DNA of 64,000 nucleotides from Streptosporangiaceae bacterium (GTDB lineage: Bacteria > Actinomycetota > Actinomycetes > Streptosporangiales > Streptosporangiaceae), in the NCBI GenBank assembly GCA_025934375.1, contig JAICYD010000006.1:1-64000 (forward strand). Reading direction: 5' to 3'. Both the position numbers and the translations under genes were made by a program. Positions 1 through 8,953 of the stretch are shown piece after piece (within the stretch, counting starts at the first letter, position 1; every line of letters starts with the position of its first letter). The notes beneath the pieces were generated by a model that had not been told where the DNA came from, did not search any database, and saw nothing but the letters and a program-made list of their open reading frames with translations.

Positions 1-153
1 GCCGCCGGGGCGGTCAGGCCCGCAGACGTGTCCGGCCCTCATTCGTGGAACCCAGGGTTGTTCAGCGGCGTCCTAGGCAAATGGCAGACCTCGACCACGA
101 AGGAGAGAGCATGAATCAGCCAGCCCAGCACCGCATCGCGGGCCGGACGGGCC

Positions 154-338
154 TGGACGGATGAGGGGACCTCCCGCCAGGAACGCGGCCTGAAGCACCG
201 CGCCGGCAACGAGACCCGCACCATCCCCATCCCCCGGTCCTGGTCGGGCTGCTCCGCGCGCACATCAAGCGGTACGGCACGACCCCCGACGGGCGGGTCT
301 TCCAGACCGCCCGGGGCGGCATCCAGGTGCGCCGGGTC
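154..338 (+). pseudogene. Tyrosine recombinase (integrase) remnant, frameshifted
   Basis: The translated stretch reads like the central catalytic part of actinobacterial tyrosine site-specific integrases: a Trp-Thr-Asp-Glu-Gly start, then RQERGLKHRAGNETRTIPIP, then, after a shift of one base, VLVGLLRAHIKRYGTTPDG and VFQTARGG. The shift lies at the C run around 231-235, where one additional C would restore a single frame. Neither the N-terminal SAM-like domain nor the C-terminal Arg-His-x-x-Arg/Tyr part is present. It is a decayed fragment, consistent with the following 24 kb being an old integrated region. Family recognition is from memory of the conserved motif. Confidence 0.6.
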
Positions 339-561
339 CTTAACCATGCCCCCATTTGGTTGCTGATTCTCACGGTCAGGAAGCCCGTACCTGGTCACCG
401 GTCCCTGGACCCGACCGGGACCGGCCGCACCGGTGGGCCGTGCGCGGGAAGCTCGCCCTGAACGCCTTCGCCATCACCTTCGCCGACCGCTTCCCGGCCG
501 CCGAGAACTACTTCCCGCGATTCAGCAGTCGGAGGCGATCCTCACGAGCTCGTGACCACCA
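339..561. other. Unassigned stretch, no convincing gene
   Basis: A plus-strand frame continues from 356 to 664 without a recognisable domain and overlaps the end of the next minus-strand gene. The piece GKLALNAFAITFADRFPAAE looks protein-like, so a remnant is possible, but I cannot assign it. Confidence 0.3.
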
Positions 562-1629
562 TCACCCCCTTGCGATGGCGATCCCTTCCGCGTTGTCGAA
601 GAGCGATCCGCTATCGGTGAACGATCGCAACGGAGCGACGTTGCCGTTCGCCAAGCGGCCGTAGGCGCTGATGCGCCCCGTGCCGCCGAACTGGGAGGTT
701 TGCACCATGGCGTAGATCGTCCCGTCGACCTGGCTGCCGGCGATGCCCGTTATGAACATGCCAGGCAGTCCGGTCGCCGGCCCTTCAATAACGCGCACGG
801 GACGTGCGTCTCCGGCGGCGTTCCCGGCGAAGACGCAGATGCGGGTGGCCGTGCCGTCGCTGACCGCAGCGTAAATCCGGCCAGTGAGCCGTGAGAACGT
901 GATTGACATTTTGCACGACGCCGCGCAGTCCAGCCCTGTATCAGGACCCGAAATGACCCGTGCCGGGCTCGCGCTGCCATTCGCGCCACCCGCGAAGGCC
1001 GCGATCGAGTTATGCGGCTGCCCGGAGACGGCGACCAGCACCTCGCCTGCGCTGTCCGTGCTTAGCTGGTCCGGCCACGGGCCGAAACTGAACTCCACCG
1101 CAAAGGTCCGCGCCGGGGACACGAAGAATGGCGACGCGCCGTCCGGCGTCCCGCTAGCGCCTGGCGGCGACACTGCCACGCTTGATTCGGAATAGGTGCC
1201 AAGGACATACTCAAAGCCCTTTGCGTCGACCGCCACGCTCGTGTTATCCGGGATCTGGGATACGAATATCCGCGAAGGCGGGGTAGCGCCTCGGGCTCCA
1301 GGCGGGAACACGAAGGTGTCCGCGCCGGACACGAACGACTGCACGTACAAGTGCCCGGTGGCATCAAAGGCGACGCCCCACGGATCCCAGTCGGTGCCGG
1401 GCGTGTTCGGATTATCGACTGTCCGTGCGGGAGTCACGCTGCCGTCGCTGCTGGCGGCGTAGGCGGTCACCGGGCCATTGCCCGCGGTGGCAACATAGAC
1501 GAGCTCGCCCGCGCCTGCGCTTCGGGCGTCCCGCGCCTGCGCCGACCCGGGACTGGTGATGACCGAGCTGAGCACCAGCACGCCGCCCATGGCAGCCAGG
1601 GCCCTCCACCAGCGGCTGACCGTTATCAC
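562..1629 (-). CDS. Secreted protein with beta-propeller-like repeats
   Basis: 355 residues. The N-terminus has a short basic start, a hydrophobic core (LAAMGGVLVLSSVITS) and an Ala-x-Ala-type cleavage region near residues 30-33, so export by the Sec route is likely. The body repeats units of the form 'G.IY/VA...G...I.VFA..A.G.A.P.R.I.GP.TGL', typical of NHL/SMP-30-like or virginiamycin-B-lyase-like propeller proteins in actinobacteria. Two cysteines near residues 231 and 235 could form a disulfide. No catalytic signature is evident; a binding or surface role is inferred. It stands alone between an integrase remnant and an intron remnant. Function unknown. Confidence 0.75.
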   Translation of the reverse strand: MITVSRWWRALAAMGGVLVLSSVITSPGSAQARDARSAGAGELVYVATAGNGPVTAYAASSDGSVTPARTVDNPNTPGTDWDPWGVAFDATGHLYVQSFVSGADTFVFPPGARGATPPSRIFVSQIPDNTSVAVDAKGFEYVLGTYSESSVAVSPPGASGTPDGASPFFVSPARTFAVEFSFGPWPDQLSTDSAGEVLVAVSGQPHNSIAAFAGGANGSASPARVISGPDTGLDCAASCKMSITFSRLTGRIYAAVSDGTATRICVFAGNAAGDARPVRVIEGPATGLPGMFITGIAGSQVDGTIYAMVQTSQFGGTGRISAYGRLANGNVAPLRSFTDSGSLFDNAEGIAIARG

Positions 1630-1996
1630 AGCTCCTCCAGCCTGCGGTTGCCGACAGCAGCGCCGAACCGTGCGGCCGGCCTGACAACCACGCTGACGCC
1701 AGCATGCCGCAGAGTCCGCCGGCTGGCGAGATCACTGCGGGCATGACCTCACCCGCCAGGCGCTCGCCCTGCTCACTGGGCTGGGTGGATGATCTTTTTC
1801 CACGCGAATTTCGATCGACCTGACCATCACGCGGCGATGTAAATGGATGTAAATAGCCTTCTCGCCGAGGTCGGCGGTCGCGCTGCCCCTGAGAATTTAG
1901 CGGGGCTGCGGGCTGCCGGCTGGCGCGCGTCGCTGCCGCTCTGTGGCGCGGTTTCCGCCCGGGGTTGCGGGTCCCGGGCGGGCGCGCGTCCTAGCC
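1630..1996. other. Gene-free stretch upstream of the secreted propeller gene
   Basis: No frame here gives a recognisable protein. The first part is presumably the promoter region of the minus-strand propeller gene; the last part leads into the group II intron remnant, whose usable frame begins about 1997. Confidence 0.3.
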
Positions 1997-2289
1997 CGGT
2001 GAAAGCCGAGCTGATGAGGCGCCGCCGCCTGCCCGTCCCCGAGCAGGGACGATGGCTGGCCAGCGTGATCAGGGGACACGAGGCGTACTACGCCGTCCCC
2101 GGCAACGCGGAGGCGGTACAGGCATTCCGGTACCACGTCACCCGGCACTGGCGGTTCGCGCTGTCGCGCCGCAGCCAGAAGAACCGGGTCACCTGGGAGC
2201 GGATGTCCCGCCTGGCCAGACGCCACCTGCCCACGACCAGGATCAGGCACCCCTGGCCCGAAGCGCGGTTCGCCGCCAGGTACCCATGA
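1997..2289 (+). pseudogene. Group II intron reverse transcriptase/maturase, C-terminal fragment
   Basis: The fragment carries the conserved maturase/thumb tail seen in actinobacterial intron proteins: VKAELMRRR, VPEQGRWLASVIRGHEAYY, AVPGN, then RHWRFALSRRSQ, TWERMSRLARRHLP, and the terminal HPWPEARFAARYP before the stop at 2287-2289. In the intact family this region follows the RT domain and helps splicing. Here everything upstream, including the catalytic YxDD box, is missing; the frame before 1997 has unrelated sequence. It cannot encode a working reverse transcriptase. Confidence 0.75.
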
Positions 2290-2292
2290 CAG

Positions 2293-2363
2293 GAGCCCAG
2301 TGCGGTAATCCCGCTCGCTGGGATCTGCGCGGGGCCGCCAGCAATGGCGGTCCCTACCGCGAC
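2293..2363 (+). ncRNA. Group II intron domain V/VI-like hairpins
   Basis: GAGCCCAG (2293-2300) pairs, with one mismatch, with CTGGGATC (2318-2325) around an inner GCGG/CCGC stem. This is the size and layout of domain V with an AGC catalytic triad near its base. A second hairpin with CCGCC/GGCGG follows and ends in a segment with an unpaired A before GCGAC, as expected for domain VI with its branch-point A. Its position directly after the maturase stop is the strongest support. A covariance-model search for group II introns would settle it. Confidence 0.5.
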
Positions 2364-2696
2364 TAACTGCCGTGGCAAGGGACACACCGGCGGCGGTGAG
2401 CGCCAGCCGGGCAAGCGCGCCGCGGGATTCTTCCCAATCTTCAGACCGCACACCTCCGGATGAGGATTCATCCGTTAGCGACGAAACGCAGCGAGAATGC
2501 TCATTACAGCGGCCCCCCAATGAGGATTGAGCGTGAAGCGCCAGCCACGAGGCGGTCTGCCTGCTCTGCCTGGCCAGCGGTTGCGACGGCCGCCACGGCG
2601 ACCACTGCCTGGCTCGCGACGTCACTGGCTCCGGGAACTGCCCCGCCTGCGGGGGCGACGGTCGGGTCCACAGCCCGGTCGGCGGGGGTGCTGGGC
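2364..2696. other. Gene-free stretch after the intron remnant
   Basis: No frame gives a recognisable protein and no strong hairpin was noticed between the intron end and the stop of the minus-strand peptidase gene. Confidence 0.35.
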
Positions 2697-4276
2697 CTAT
2701 GGCGCGGGGAATGGCGTCATGTCTTGCTGGCAGATGGTGCCGGCTGGGGGCAGGGCGCCGGTCTGCAGGTAGCTGAGCTCGTAGTTGGTGGCGCAGGTGC
2801 TGGGGTTGGCGATCTCGGTGTGCCCGTATCCGCGGATGGTGAGCAGGCGCGCGCGGGCGAGGTCGTGTGCCATCGCCAGGTCGCCCTGGTAGGGCACCTG
2901 AGTGTCGCCGGTGATGCCGAGCAGGAGGATCGGGTTGGCGGTCTTGCGGTTCCACGGGCCGGTGTACCGGTCCCCGGTGCCGTTGCCGGGCCACTGGGCG
3001 CAGGTCTCGCTGCCCCACGTCTGAGCCAGCCCGAACCCGCCCGAGCGGGCATAGGCCAGCCTGGCATTGGATGCGTAGGCGCTCAGGTTCCGCGGGTTCG
3101 GGCTGTCGGAGCACACCACGGCCCATGTCTGCTCGGCGCCGGTGTAGAGGGGTGCGGTGGTCGGCGTGGCCGGGAGGCGGCCGGGGCGGCCGGGGTCGCG
3201 GCCGAAGCTGCCCACAACTGCTGCAGCTGGACGGCCCCTTGCTGCCAGGCGGAGACATCGCCCAGGTCTGCCACCGCGAAGGCGTCGGCGTAGGTGAATG
3301 TCTGCGGCGGGCTGCCGGCCGTGACGGGATGCGCGGTCAGGCGGCGCAGCAGCGTGCTCCACTTGGCGCGGGTCGCCGCCGGGGTGCCCGCGGAGAACGC
3401 GCACGCGGCCGTGGTCGCCTGGCCGCACAGGTTCAAGAAGGCGGTCAGCCCGGCCGCGTTCGCCTCATCTTGACCCAGGCGCAGCGTGAAGGGCAGGTTT
3501 GCGTCCGGGGTGGTCCAGGCGACCGGGTCGAGGCTGGCGTCCAGGACCATCCGGCCGACCCTGGAGGGGTACAGGTTGGCGTAGACGGCGCCGAGCCCGG
3601 TGCCGTAGGAGACGCCCACGTAGTTCAGCACCGGGTCGCCGACCGCCGCCCGCAGCAGGTCCATGTCCCGGGCCACGTCGGCGCTGGTGTCATGGTCGAG
3701 CAGGCTGCCGTTTGCCTTGCCGCACCGGGCGTCGAACCTGCCCCATGTCCGCACCCACGCCGCGTCCTGCCTCGCGCCGACGGGGAACAGCGGCAGCCCG
3801 GACAAGAACGCCTGCTCCGCTGCGGCATCGGGGAAGCAGCGCGCCGCGGTGCTGAAGCCGAAGCCCCGCGGGTCGAAGAAGACGATGTCGAAGCGCTCCC
3901 GCATCACGGCGGGAAGGCTCGGGTAAAAGCCCACCAGGCCCTCGATCTGCTCGGCAGGGCCGCCGCCGTTGATGAACAGCGACCCCAGGCGCCGGGCGGG
4001 GTCGGTAGCCAGGTGCCTGACTACCACAATGCTGACCTTCGCGCCGCCGGGGTGCCGGTAATCCAGCGGCACCCGGGCCGTCGCGCACTGAAAGCCGCCA
4101 TCGCAGGCCTTCCAGTCCAGCACCGGGACCGGTGCGGCGGCTGTCGTCGTGGCCCCCGCCTGCCGCACGGCGCCCTGCGCGGCGCCGGCGTCCGCGATCC
4201 CGGCGGCCAATGCCGCGGCCAGCCCCGCCGCAACCGCCACGGCAACCGCCCGCAGGGCGCGGCCGTGGTTCTTCAT
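2697..4276 (-). pseudogene. Secreted TAP-family alpha/beta hydrolase (tripeptidyl aminopeptidase-like), frameshifted
   Basis: Start chosen at the ATG ending at 4276; a GTG ten codons upstream is also possible. An Ala-rich signal peptide is followed by the family motifs: LDWKACDGGFQCATARVPLD, FINGGGPAEQ (oxyanion region, normally GGGPGGS), FDPRGFGFS, and the nucleophile elbow GVSYGTGLG. The C-terminal TAP-like domain, with WAVVCSDS, ILLLGITGDTQVPY (Asp) and GYGHTE (His), continues in another frame. The two frames join near 3170 in a GC-rich stretch, where one additional base would give one continuous protein of about 525 residues, the usual family length. The intact enzyme would be an exported aminopeptidase of the SlpD/SlpE or Tap type. 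As written it is truncated before the catalytic Asp and His. Confidence 0.75.
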
Positions 4277-4306
4277 CGATCCCAAGGGAGCTCGTTCCTT
4301 TCTCAC

Positions 4307-4869
4307 GGCCCCCGGAGGGGGTCACTCATGCCGGAATCGCGGTCAACCGGATGCGCCCGTCAGGGCAGGCAGTATTCAGACTGCGGGAAGCCAGTGCCCG
4401 GCCCGGGCGACGACGGCCGAGGACCGGGTCCCTTGCCCGGCCGCAGGCCTGAATGCGGCAGCCGGGATGCTAGCGGGCTTAGCCGGCGTCCTTGACGATG
4501 TCCTGCAGCGACGCCACCTGGCCAGGCAATCAGGCCGTCAGCAGCGCTGACATCGCCGGGCTTGAGGCCGGCGTGCTCTCGGCTGGCGAGGGCCGTCAGG
4601 GGTTCGTCTCCTCACGGAGATCACGCTACGAACCCGGCGTCAGCGAGGGAATGCGGCTAGCACACGACTCCGCCGGGAGGCTATCCCACAGGCTCTCCTG
4701 GGGGTTAGCCCCCGCGTGGTGGCCCAGGGTTTCCTCCAGCACGGGCGTAGCGGGAAAGCTGGGCCAGTCGCCGCGGCGGCACCTGCCTCCTCGAACGCAC
4801 GGTAGCCGCGCACCCGCCGGATCTCTACTGGAACCGTCTTGGTGGTTAACGGGCGTCATGAACTCCTGG
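4307..4869. other. Stretch without a gene; tiny minus-strand C-terminal remnant
   Basis: Between two frameshifted minus-strand genes there is no full gene. A minus-strand frame ending at a stop (4479-4481) gives QVASLQDIVKDAG preceded, in another frame, by protein-like sequence (LKPGDVSAADGLIAWP). This looks like a broken C-terminus of an unidentified gene. Confidence 0.3.
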
Positions 4870-5992
4870 TTATGCGTCCCGGGAACCTGCGTAGCGCAGC
4901 GCGCTTGCCGGGCTGTCGAACCCGCGATCGAGCGCCCTCACGCTCAAGTCCGACTCTGGAACCTCCCAGTCCCTCGCCAGTCCCCGACAATCGCGCGGCG
5001 GGAAGGGCGGGACGGCAACAGCTAGTCCCGATGCGAGCGCGTCGGCGTTCCTCCTGGTGACTGGCCAGGCGGGGGAGTAGGGGTCTAGGACCGCCGCGCG
5101 CACGAGTACCCGCCGGGCCTGGTCGCGGGGAGACAGCAGAGCTTCCCCGGAGGTTAGCCACCTTCCGGCTCGCCCGGCGGGCAGCTCGCCGGGGTGCAGC
5201 TCGCCGATGGCGTAGCCTGCGCGGCTGAGGACGTAGCGGTGCCAGCGGCCGGGCCACTGCGCGCAGTACAGGGCGAGCGTTAGTAGCCGGGCGGGGAGCC
5301 TCCCGCGGACCGGGCCGTCATTCCGGGCCGCGAGCCCGGGTGCCAGGCGCGGCCACGCCACGGTCGGGACGAACGGGGCGTCGAGCAGCCCGGCGACGGC
5401 GAGGGCAAGTGCCTTGCGTGCGTCCGCGCCGGCGGCGTACCTGATCGCGGCTCGCCGCTGCATCCAGGCATGGAACTGGCGGAGCGAGGGCCGCAGGCTC
5501 AGGTCGACGGTGCGGCACAACTCTGCCCAGGACCAGCGGCCGCTGCTGGCGCTCGTCTGCCCGGCGATCCGGCGGGCGTCGGAGTGGGTGATCGCGCCCC
5601 GGGCTGCGGCGAGGGTCAGGAAGGCCCGTAGGTCTCCTCGCCCGCCCGGCCACCGGCAGGTGGCTTCATCGTCGGCGATGCTCCCATCCTGGAGGCCGGC
5701 GAAGACATTGCCGATCCCGGTCATGCCATAGGGGTGCATGTCGGCGGCCAGGACCGCGCCCAGCCCTCCCGCGCCGGCCACCGCAAACAGCGGAGCCGAG
5801 CAGGCTGAGGATCTCGTCATGCAGCGGCGGATCGTGGGGGTCGCCGTCGATGATGACGACCACGTCGCCGGGTTCCGCCACCCCGAGCAGCCCTCCCCGG
5901 CGCACAGGCGGATGCAACAGCACCCCCGGAACCAGCCCGGCCGCCGCGTCACGCCCCAGCGTCTGCCCGGCGAACACATGGAAGGGTCTCAT
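4870..5992 (-). pseudogene. TfuA-like protein, frameshifted
   Basis: The start (ATG at 5992) overlaps the YcaO stop in an ATGA arrangement. Residues 1-65 match the TfuA core: MRPFHVFAGQTL, GVLLHPPVRRGGLLG, AEPGDVVVIIDGDPHD and DEILSLLGSAV. The next conserved block, VAGAGGLGAVLAADMHPYGM then TGIGNVFAGLQDGSIADDEA, lies in another frame. One extra T in a GTTTG run near 5794 explains the break. The long C-terminal region (about 230 residues) is typical of larger TfuA-core proteins. TfuA partners with YcaO enzymes in backbone thioamide formation, in thioviridamide-like peptides and in methyl-coenzyme M reductase. With the shift, only the first third would be made. Confidence 0.7.
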
Positions 5993-6360
5993 GGCCGCTC
6001 CCGCCGTGCCGGGTCGGGGCACACCACATTGACCACCGCGATCCCTCCGTCGCCAGCGAGGTCGACCACGAGCGGCGCGGCCCCGGTCGCGGCGCACGCC
6101 AGCCGGGTCACGGCCGCCACCTCGGCGGCAATCCCGCCGGGTGGCCTCACCATCGTGCTGGCCACCAGGTCGCGCCAGGGCAGCGGCCGTTCGTCCCAGC
6201 CCGCGAGCGCGAGATACCCGGCATTAACGAGACCGCCCGATCCTGCCAGCGCGGCCAGTCGCGCGGCGGCCGCGTCGCACAGCGCGGCCACCAGCGCAAC
6301 CACGGGATCAGGACGGACGGCGATGCCGGTCGTGACCACATCGCTGCGCCAGAGCCTGTC
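5989..6360 (-). pseudogene. YcaO cyclodehydratase-like protein, C-terminal fragment
   Basis: Reading on the minus strand, TTGIAVRPDPVVALVAALCD followed by AAAARLAALAGSG matches the YcaO segment 'G.G.HPDPEVAL.RALTEAAQ.R...IAG'. The end, PLVVDLAGDGGIAVVNVVCP, matches the YcaO C-terminus. YcaO enzymes use ATP to activate peptide backbone amides; the ATP-binding N-terminal two thirds are absent here. Recognisable sequence stops near 6345-6360, where an unrelated plus-strand fragment begins. The stop overlaps the TfuA start (ATGA), preserving the original operon order ycaO-tfuA. Confidence 0.65.
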
Positions 6361-6573
6361 CCATGGCGTTGGGACGAAGCTGCCGAGTCGAAGGCGACGA
6401 AACTCGGCGAGCTGCTGGAGGCCGATGGATTCAGCATCATGTCGGTAGTAGCGGGGAACCGGGCCTTCGTGTTCGCCCTTGACCCGCGCTTGGGGGTTCT
6501 GTTCAACGGCAATGACCGATCGGCTGAGGTTTACCTGACCGGCTGGAGTGATTGGATTAGCACTCTGACCTGA
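6334..6573 (+). pseudogene. 3' fragment of an unidentified gene
   Basis: A plus-strand frame with protein-like composition runs to a TGA at 6571-6573: SKATKLGELLEADGFSIMSV, then NRAFVFALDPRLGVLFNGND, then YLTGWSDWISTL. It has mixed charged and hydrophobic patterning unlike a random GC-rich frame. There is no start that would make it a full gene; the only in-frame ATG (about 6439) would leave 44 residues. It overlaps the point where the YcaO fragment loses similarity on the other strand, so I read it as the tail of another gene fused there by recombination. I do not recognise the family. Confidence 0.4.
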
Positions 6574-6830
6574 CGTGTGACAAGTTAGGATCCGGCGCAA
6601 AATGCGTTACCTGCGAGGCGTGGGAATGAAAGCGTTCAGCGATACGCGGAAGTCCCTTCTTGCGACCGCAGGCGGGAGATAACGCACCCGCCACAAAGGC
6701 CAGGTGGCTCGGCCGACCGAGCACGACAGCGCAAGAGTTCATGCCTGCCTTGTCGGCGGCGCATTGCGGTCGATGCTCACGGAAGTTACTTTCTATAGGG
6801 AAGTAGCTACTAACCGTCAGCGGGTGTGTG

Positions 6831-8401
6831 ATGGCGCGCGGGTCAGGTTCTTCGGGCGGTTCCTATTCCTACAAGCAGTGGGCTGCTGCTGAGCGTGCCG
6901 CACAGCGGGAACGCGAGCAGAAAAAGAGGCAGGCTGAGAAGGACCGCCTCATGGCGGAGGCGACAGCACGCGATGAGGAAGCCGAAGCCAGGCCGCGGCT
7001 GTTGAGCAGCGGGTCGCTGGGCTGGAAGGCCTGCTGCGGTCCTCCCTAGGACGAGATCCCCGCATTCGCCTCGACTCGCTGAGAATCTCCGCTGTCGTTC
7101 CGCCCCTCGACCTCGGGGCACTGGCGAACCCCGCTCCCGCGCCGCAATGGGCGGACTTTGAACCCGTGCCGCCGTCTGCGCTGGGACGCATGTTCGGCGG
7201 CGGGCAGCGTTATCAGGCCGCCTATGAGGAAGCCGAGCGGGCGTTCGCCAGCACCCAGGCTGACTACCAGCGGCGGGAGGCCGCCAGGCAACTCGGCATC
7301 ACGGCGGCCCGCGCGGAATGGGCCAAGGCAGCGGATGAGGCCAAGCGCCAGGCACAAGCGCACAACGCCCATATCGCCGAGATCGCTGCGGGCTTCCGGG
7401 CACATGACAGGTTCACCGTCAGCGAGTACGTGCAGATGGTCCTGGACAAGTCTCCCTACCCGGAAGGGTTCCCCGCCGAAAGGCACGCCGGGTACGTGCC
7501 CGAGTCCTCGTTGCTGGCGGTGGAGTGGTTCCTTCCGACTTTCGACATCATCCCTGTGCACAAGGCGTTCCGGCATGTCAAGACGCGCAAGGCCGTCGAG
7601 CCCGTCGCCAGGCCGTCGGCCGAGGCGCAGCGGCTTTACAACGCGGTGATCGCACAGGTCGCGGTCCGCACGGTTCGCGAGGTGTTCATGGTCACCCCGC
7701 CGGACATGGTCAGCACAGTCGTGTTCAACGGGCACGTCCATACCGTCGATACGGCTACCGGGCAGAAGATCCAGCCGCCGCTCATCTCAATGCGCGCCAC
7801 GAGGGAGAAGTTCGACGAGCTCGTACTCACCGAGCCACGCTTCGACCCAGTTGCCTCGATCAAACGGCACTTCTTCGCCGCCATCTCGCAGCATCCCGAG
7901 GAGCTGAAGCCGGTCGATCCGGTGATGCCGTTCAGCCAGGCGGACCCGCGCGTCGTCGAGGCCATTGATGTGATCTCCACCCTCGACCAGCGGCCCAACC
8001 TCCTGGAACTCAGCCCCGAGGCATTCGAGTCGTTCGTCCAGAACCTGTTCGCTAAGATGGGATACGAGACCGACCGGTACCGTTCCAGCCGTGACGGCGG
8101 CATCGACTGCATGGCCTATAAGCGCGACCCTGTCGCCCCCATGAAGATCGCCGTCCAGGCCAAGCTCTACACCAAGACCGTCTCGCCGACACACGTCCGC
8201 GACCTGTACGGGACAATGCAGCACGAGGGAGCCACTCTCGGCATCATGATCACCACTTCCGGCTACGGCCCCGGCAGCGTGGAGTTCGCCAACGGCAAGC
8301 CGCTCCACCTCATCGACGGCCCCGGGCTGATCTCCATCTGCCAGGAAAACGACATCCCCGCCCGCATCCTCGGACTCGGCACCCGCAAACGACGGACGTA
8401 A
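6831..8401 (+). pseudogene. Mrr-type restriction endonuclease with a frameshift near its N-terminus
   Basis: From the ATG at 6831 the frame gives SSGGSYSYKQWAAAERAAQR and a charged coiled coil to about 6990. It then shifts by one base and continues as AVEQRVAGLEGLLRSSLGRD through to the stop at 8401. One additional base near 6994-6997 restores one protein of about 523 residues, an architecture I know from actinobacterial Mrr-like enzymes. The C-terminal domain (about 7990-8360) has the PD-(D/E)xK-like signature of this family: SPEAFESFVQNLFAKMGYET, DGGID, then KIAVQAKLY. Mrr enzymes cut modified or foreign DNA. A GTG at 7166 could start a 411-residue protein lacking the coiled coil but keeping the nuclease, so activity is possible. 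Confidence 0.7.
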
Positions 8402-8515
8402 AGAACGACCTTATGCGCATATGCCGCACACGCGACCAGTCCGACCTGGAAAGAGGAGAAAGCGGCGGACGAGCGGGTCGGGCAGGCAGCCTAGAATTGC
8501 AGGCCGGGGACCCAA

Positions 8516-8727
8516 AAGCGCGGGCATGACGTTGCATCTCTTTCCGACCTGCGCTGCCTCGACCTTGAGCAGATCGACGCCGTCCGCGGGCGAGGAGCGA
8601 GTTGGTACTACCCCGCCATCGCGGCACTCTCGGGAGCGGGTGCCGGGCTTGTGATCTCCGGCGGGGAACTCGTTGTCACCGTCTCTGCCGGGGTCGCGGC
8701 AGTGCCTTCAGGAGGTGCGTGGCGGGC
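8516..8727 (+). pseudogene. EcsC-family protein fragment
   Basis: The frame reads HDVASLSDLRCLDLEQIDAV, WYYPAIAALSGAGAGLVISG, GELVVTVSAG. This resembles the middle of actinobacterial EcsC proteins ('..LD..DVD.LRP....YA..AA.EG..AG..I.GGE...'). No start codon or C-terminal half is present; similarity stops near 8727. EcsC proteins are membrane-associated and of unclear role. Identification is by pattern only. Confidence 0.4.
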
Positions 8728-8934
8728 GGGTCGATCTCGACGGTGTGCTGCTTCGGCGGGAAGGGCGAGGATGCCGAGCGGTGGTATCACCTCCTGGACG
8801 CTGGCTTCCGGCTGGGCATCCGGAGACTCGGTGGTGGTCTCGGGGACTGCTGCCGGGATGGTGACAGCCGGGGCGGCTTCTGCGGCCGGGGCGGGCGTGA
8901 GTGCGGGCAGATCCGGATGGCCGTCGGCACGCAT
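8717..8934 (-). other. Ala/Pro-rich 5' gene fragment (possible)
   Basis: A minus-strand frame from an ATG at 8934 reads MRADGHPDLPALTPAPAAEA and continues as an Ala/Pro/Thr-rich linker with acidic residues (ESPDAQPEASVQEVIPPLG). It loses distinct character where the EcsC-like fragment begins on the other strand. It may be the start of a protein with a disordered N-terminus, cut by a rearrangement. No family can be named. Confidence 0.25.
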
Positions 8935-8953
8935 TAGGGGACGCGGGATCGTG

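Larger units (their letters stand above)
1997..2363 (+). mobile_element. 3' end of a group II intron (remnant)
   Basis: This piece joins the last roughly 95 codons of an intron-encoded maturase to a downstream RNA segment with the order expected of group II domains V and VI. The upstream 5' RNA domains and the reverse-transcriptase palm and fingers are absent, so the element is dead. The left boundary is where recognisable maturase sequence begins; the right boundary is the last paired base of domain VI. It lies within a stretch of other remnants, which fits a former insertion hot spot. Confidence 0.65.

Noticed and set aside
1897-3258. 453-codon minus-strand frame across the intron remnant
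   Set aside because: It runs antisense to the maturase fragment and out of frame with the peptidase; no motif.
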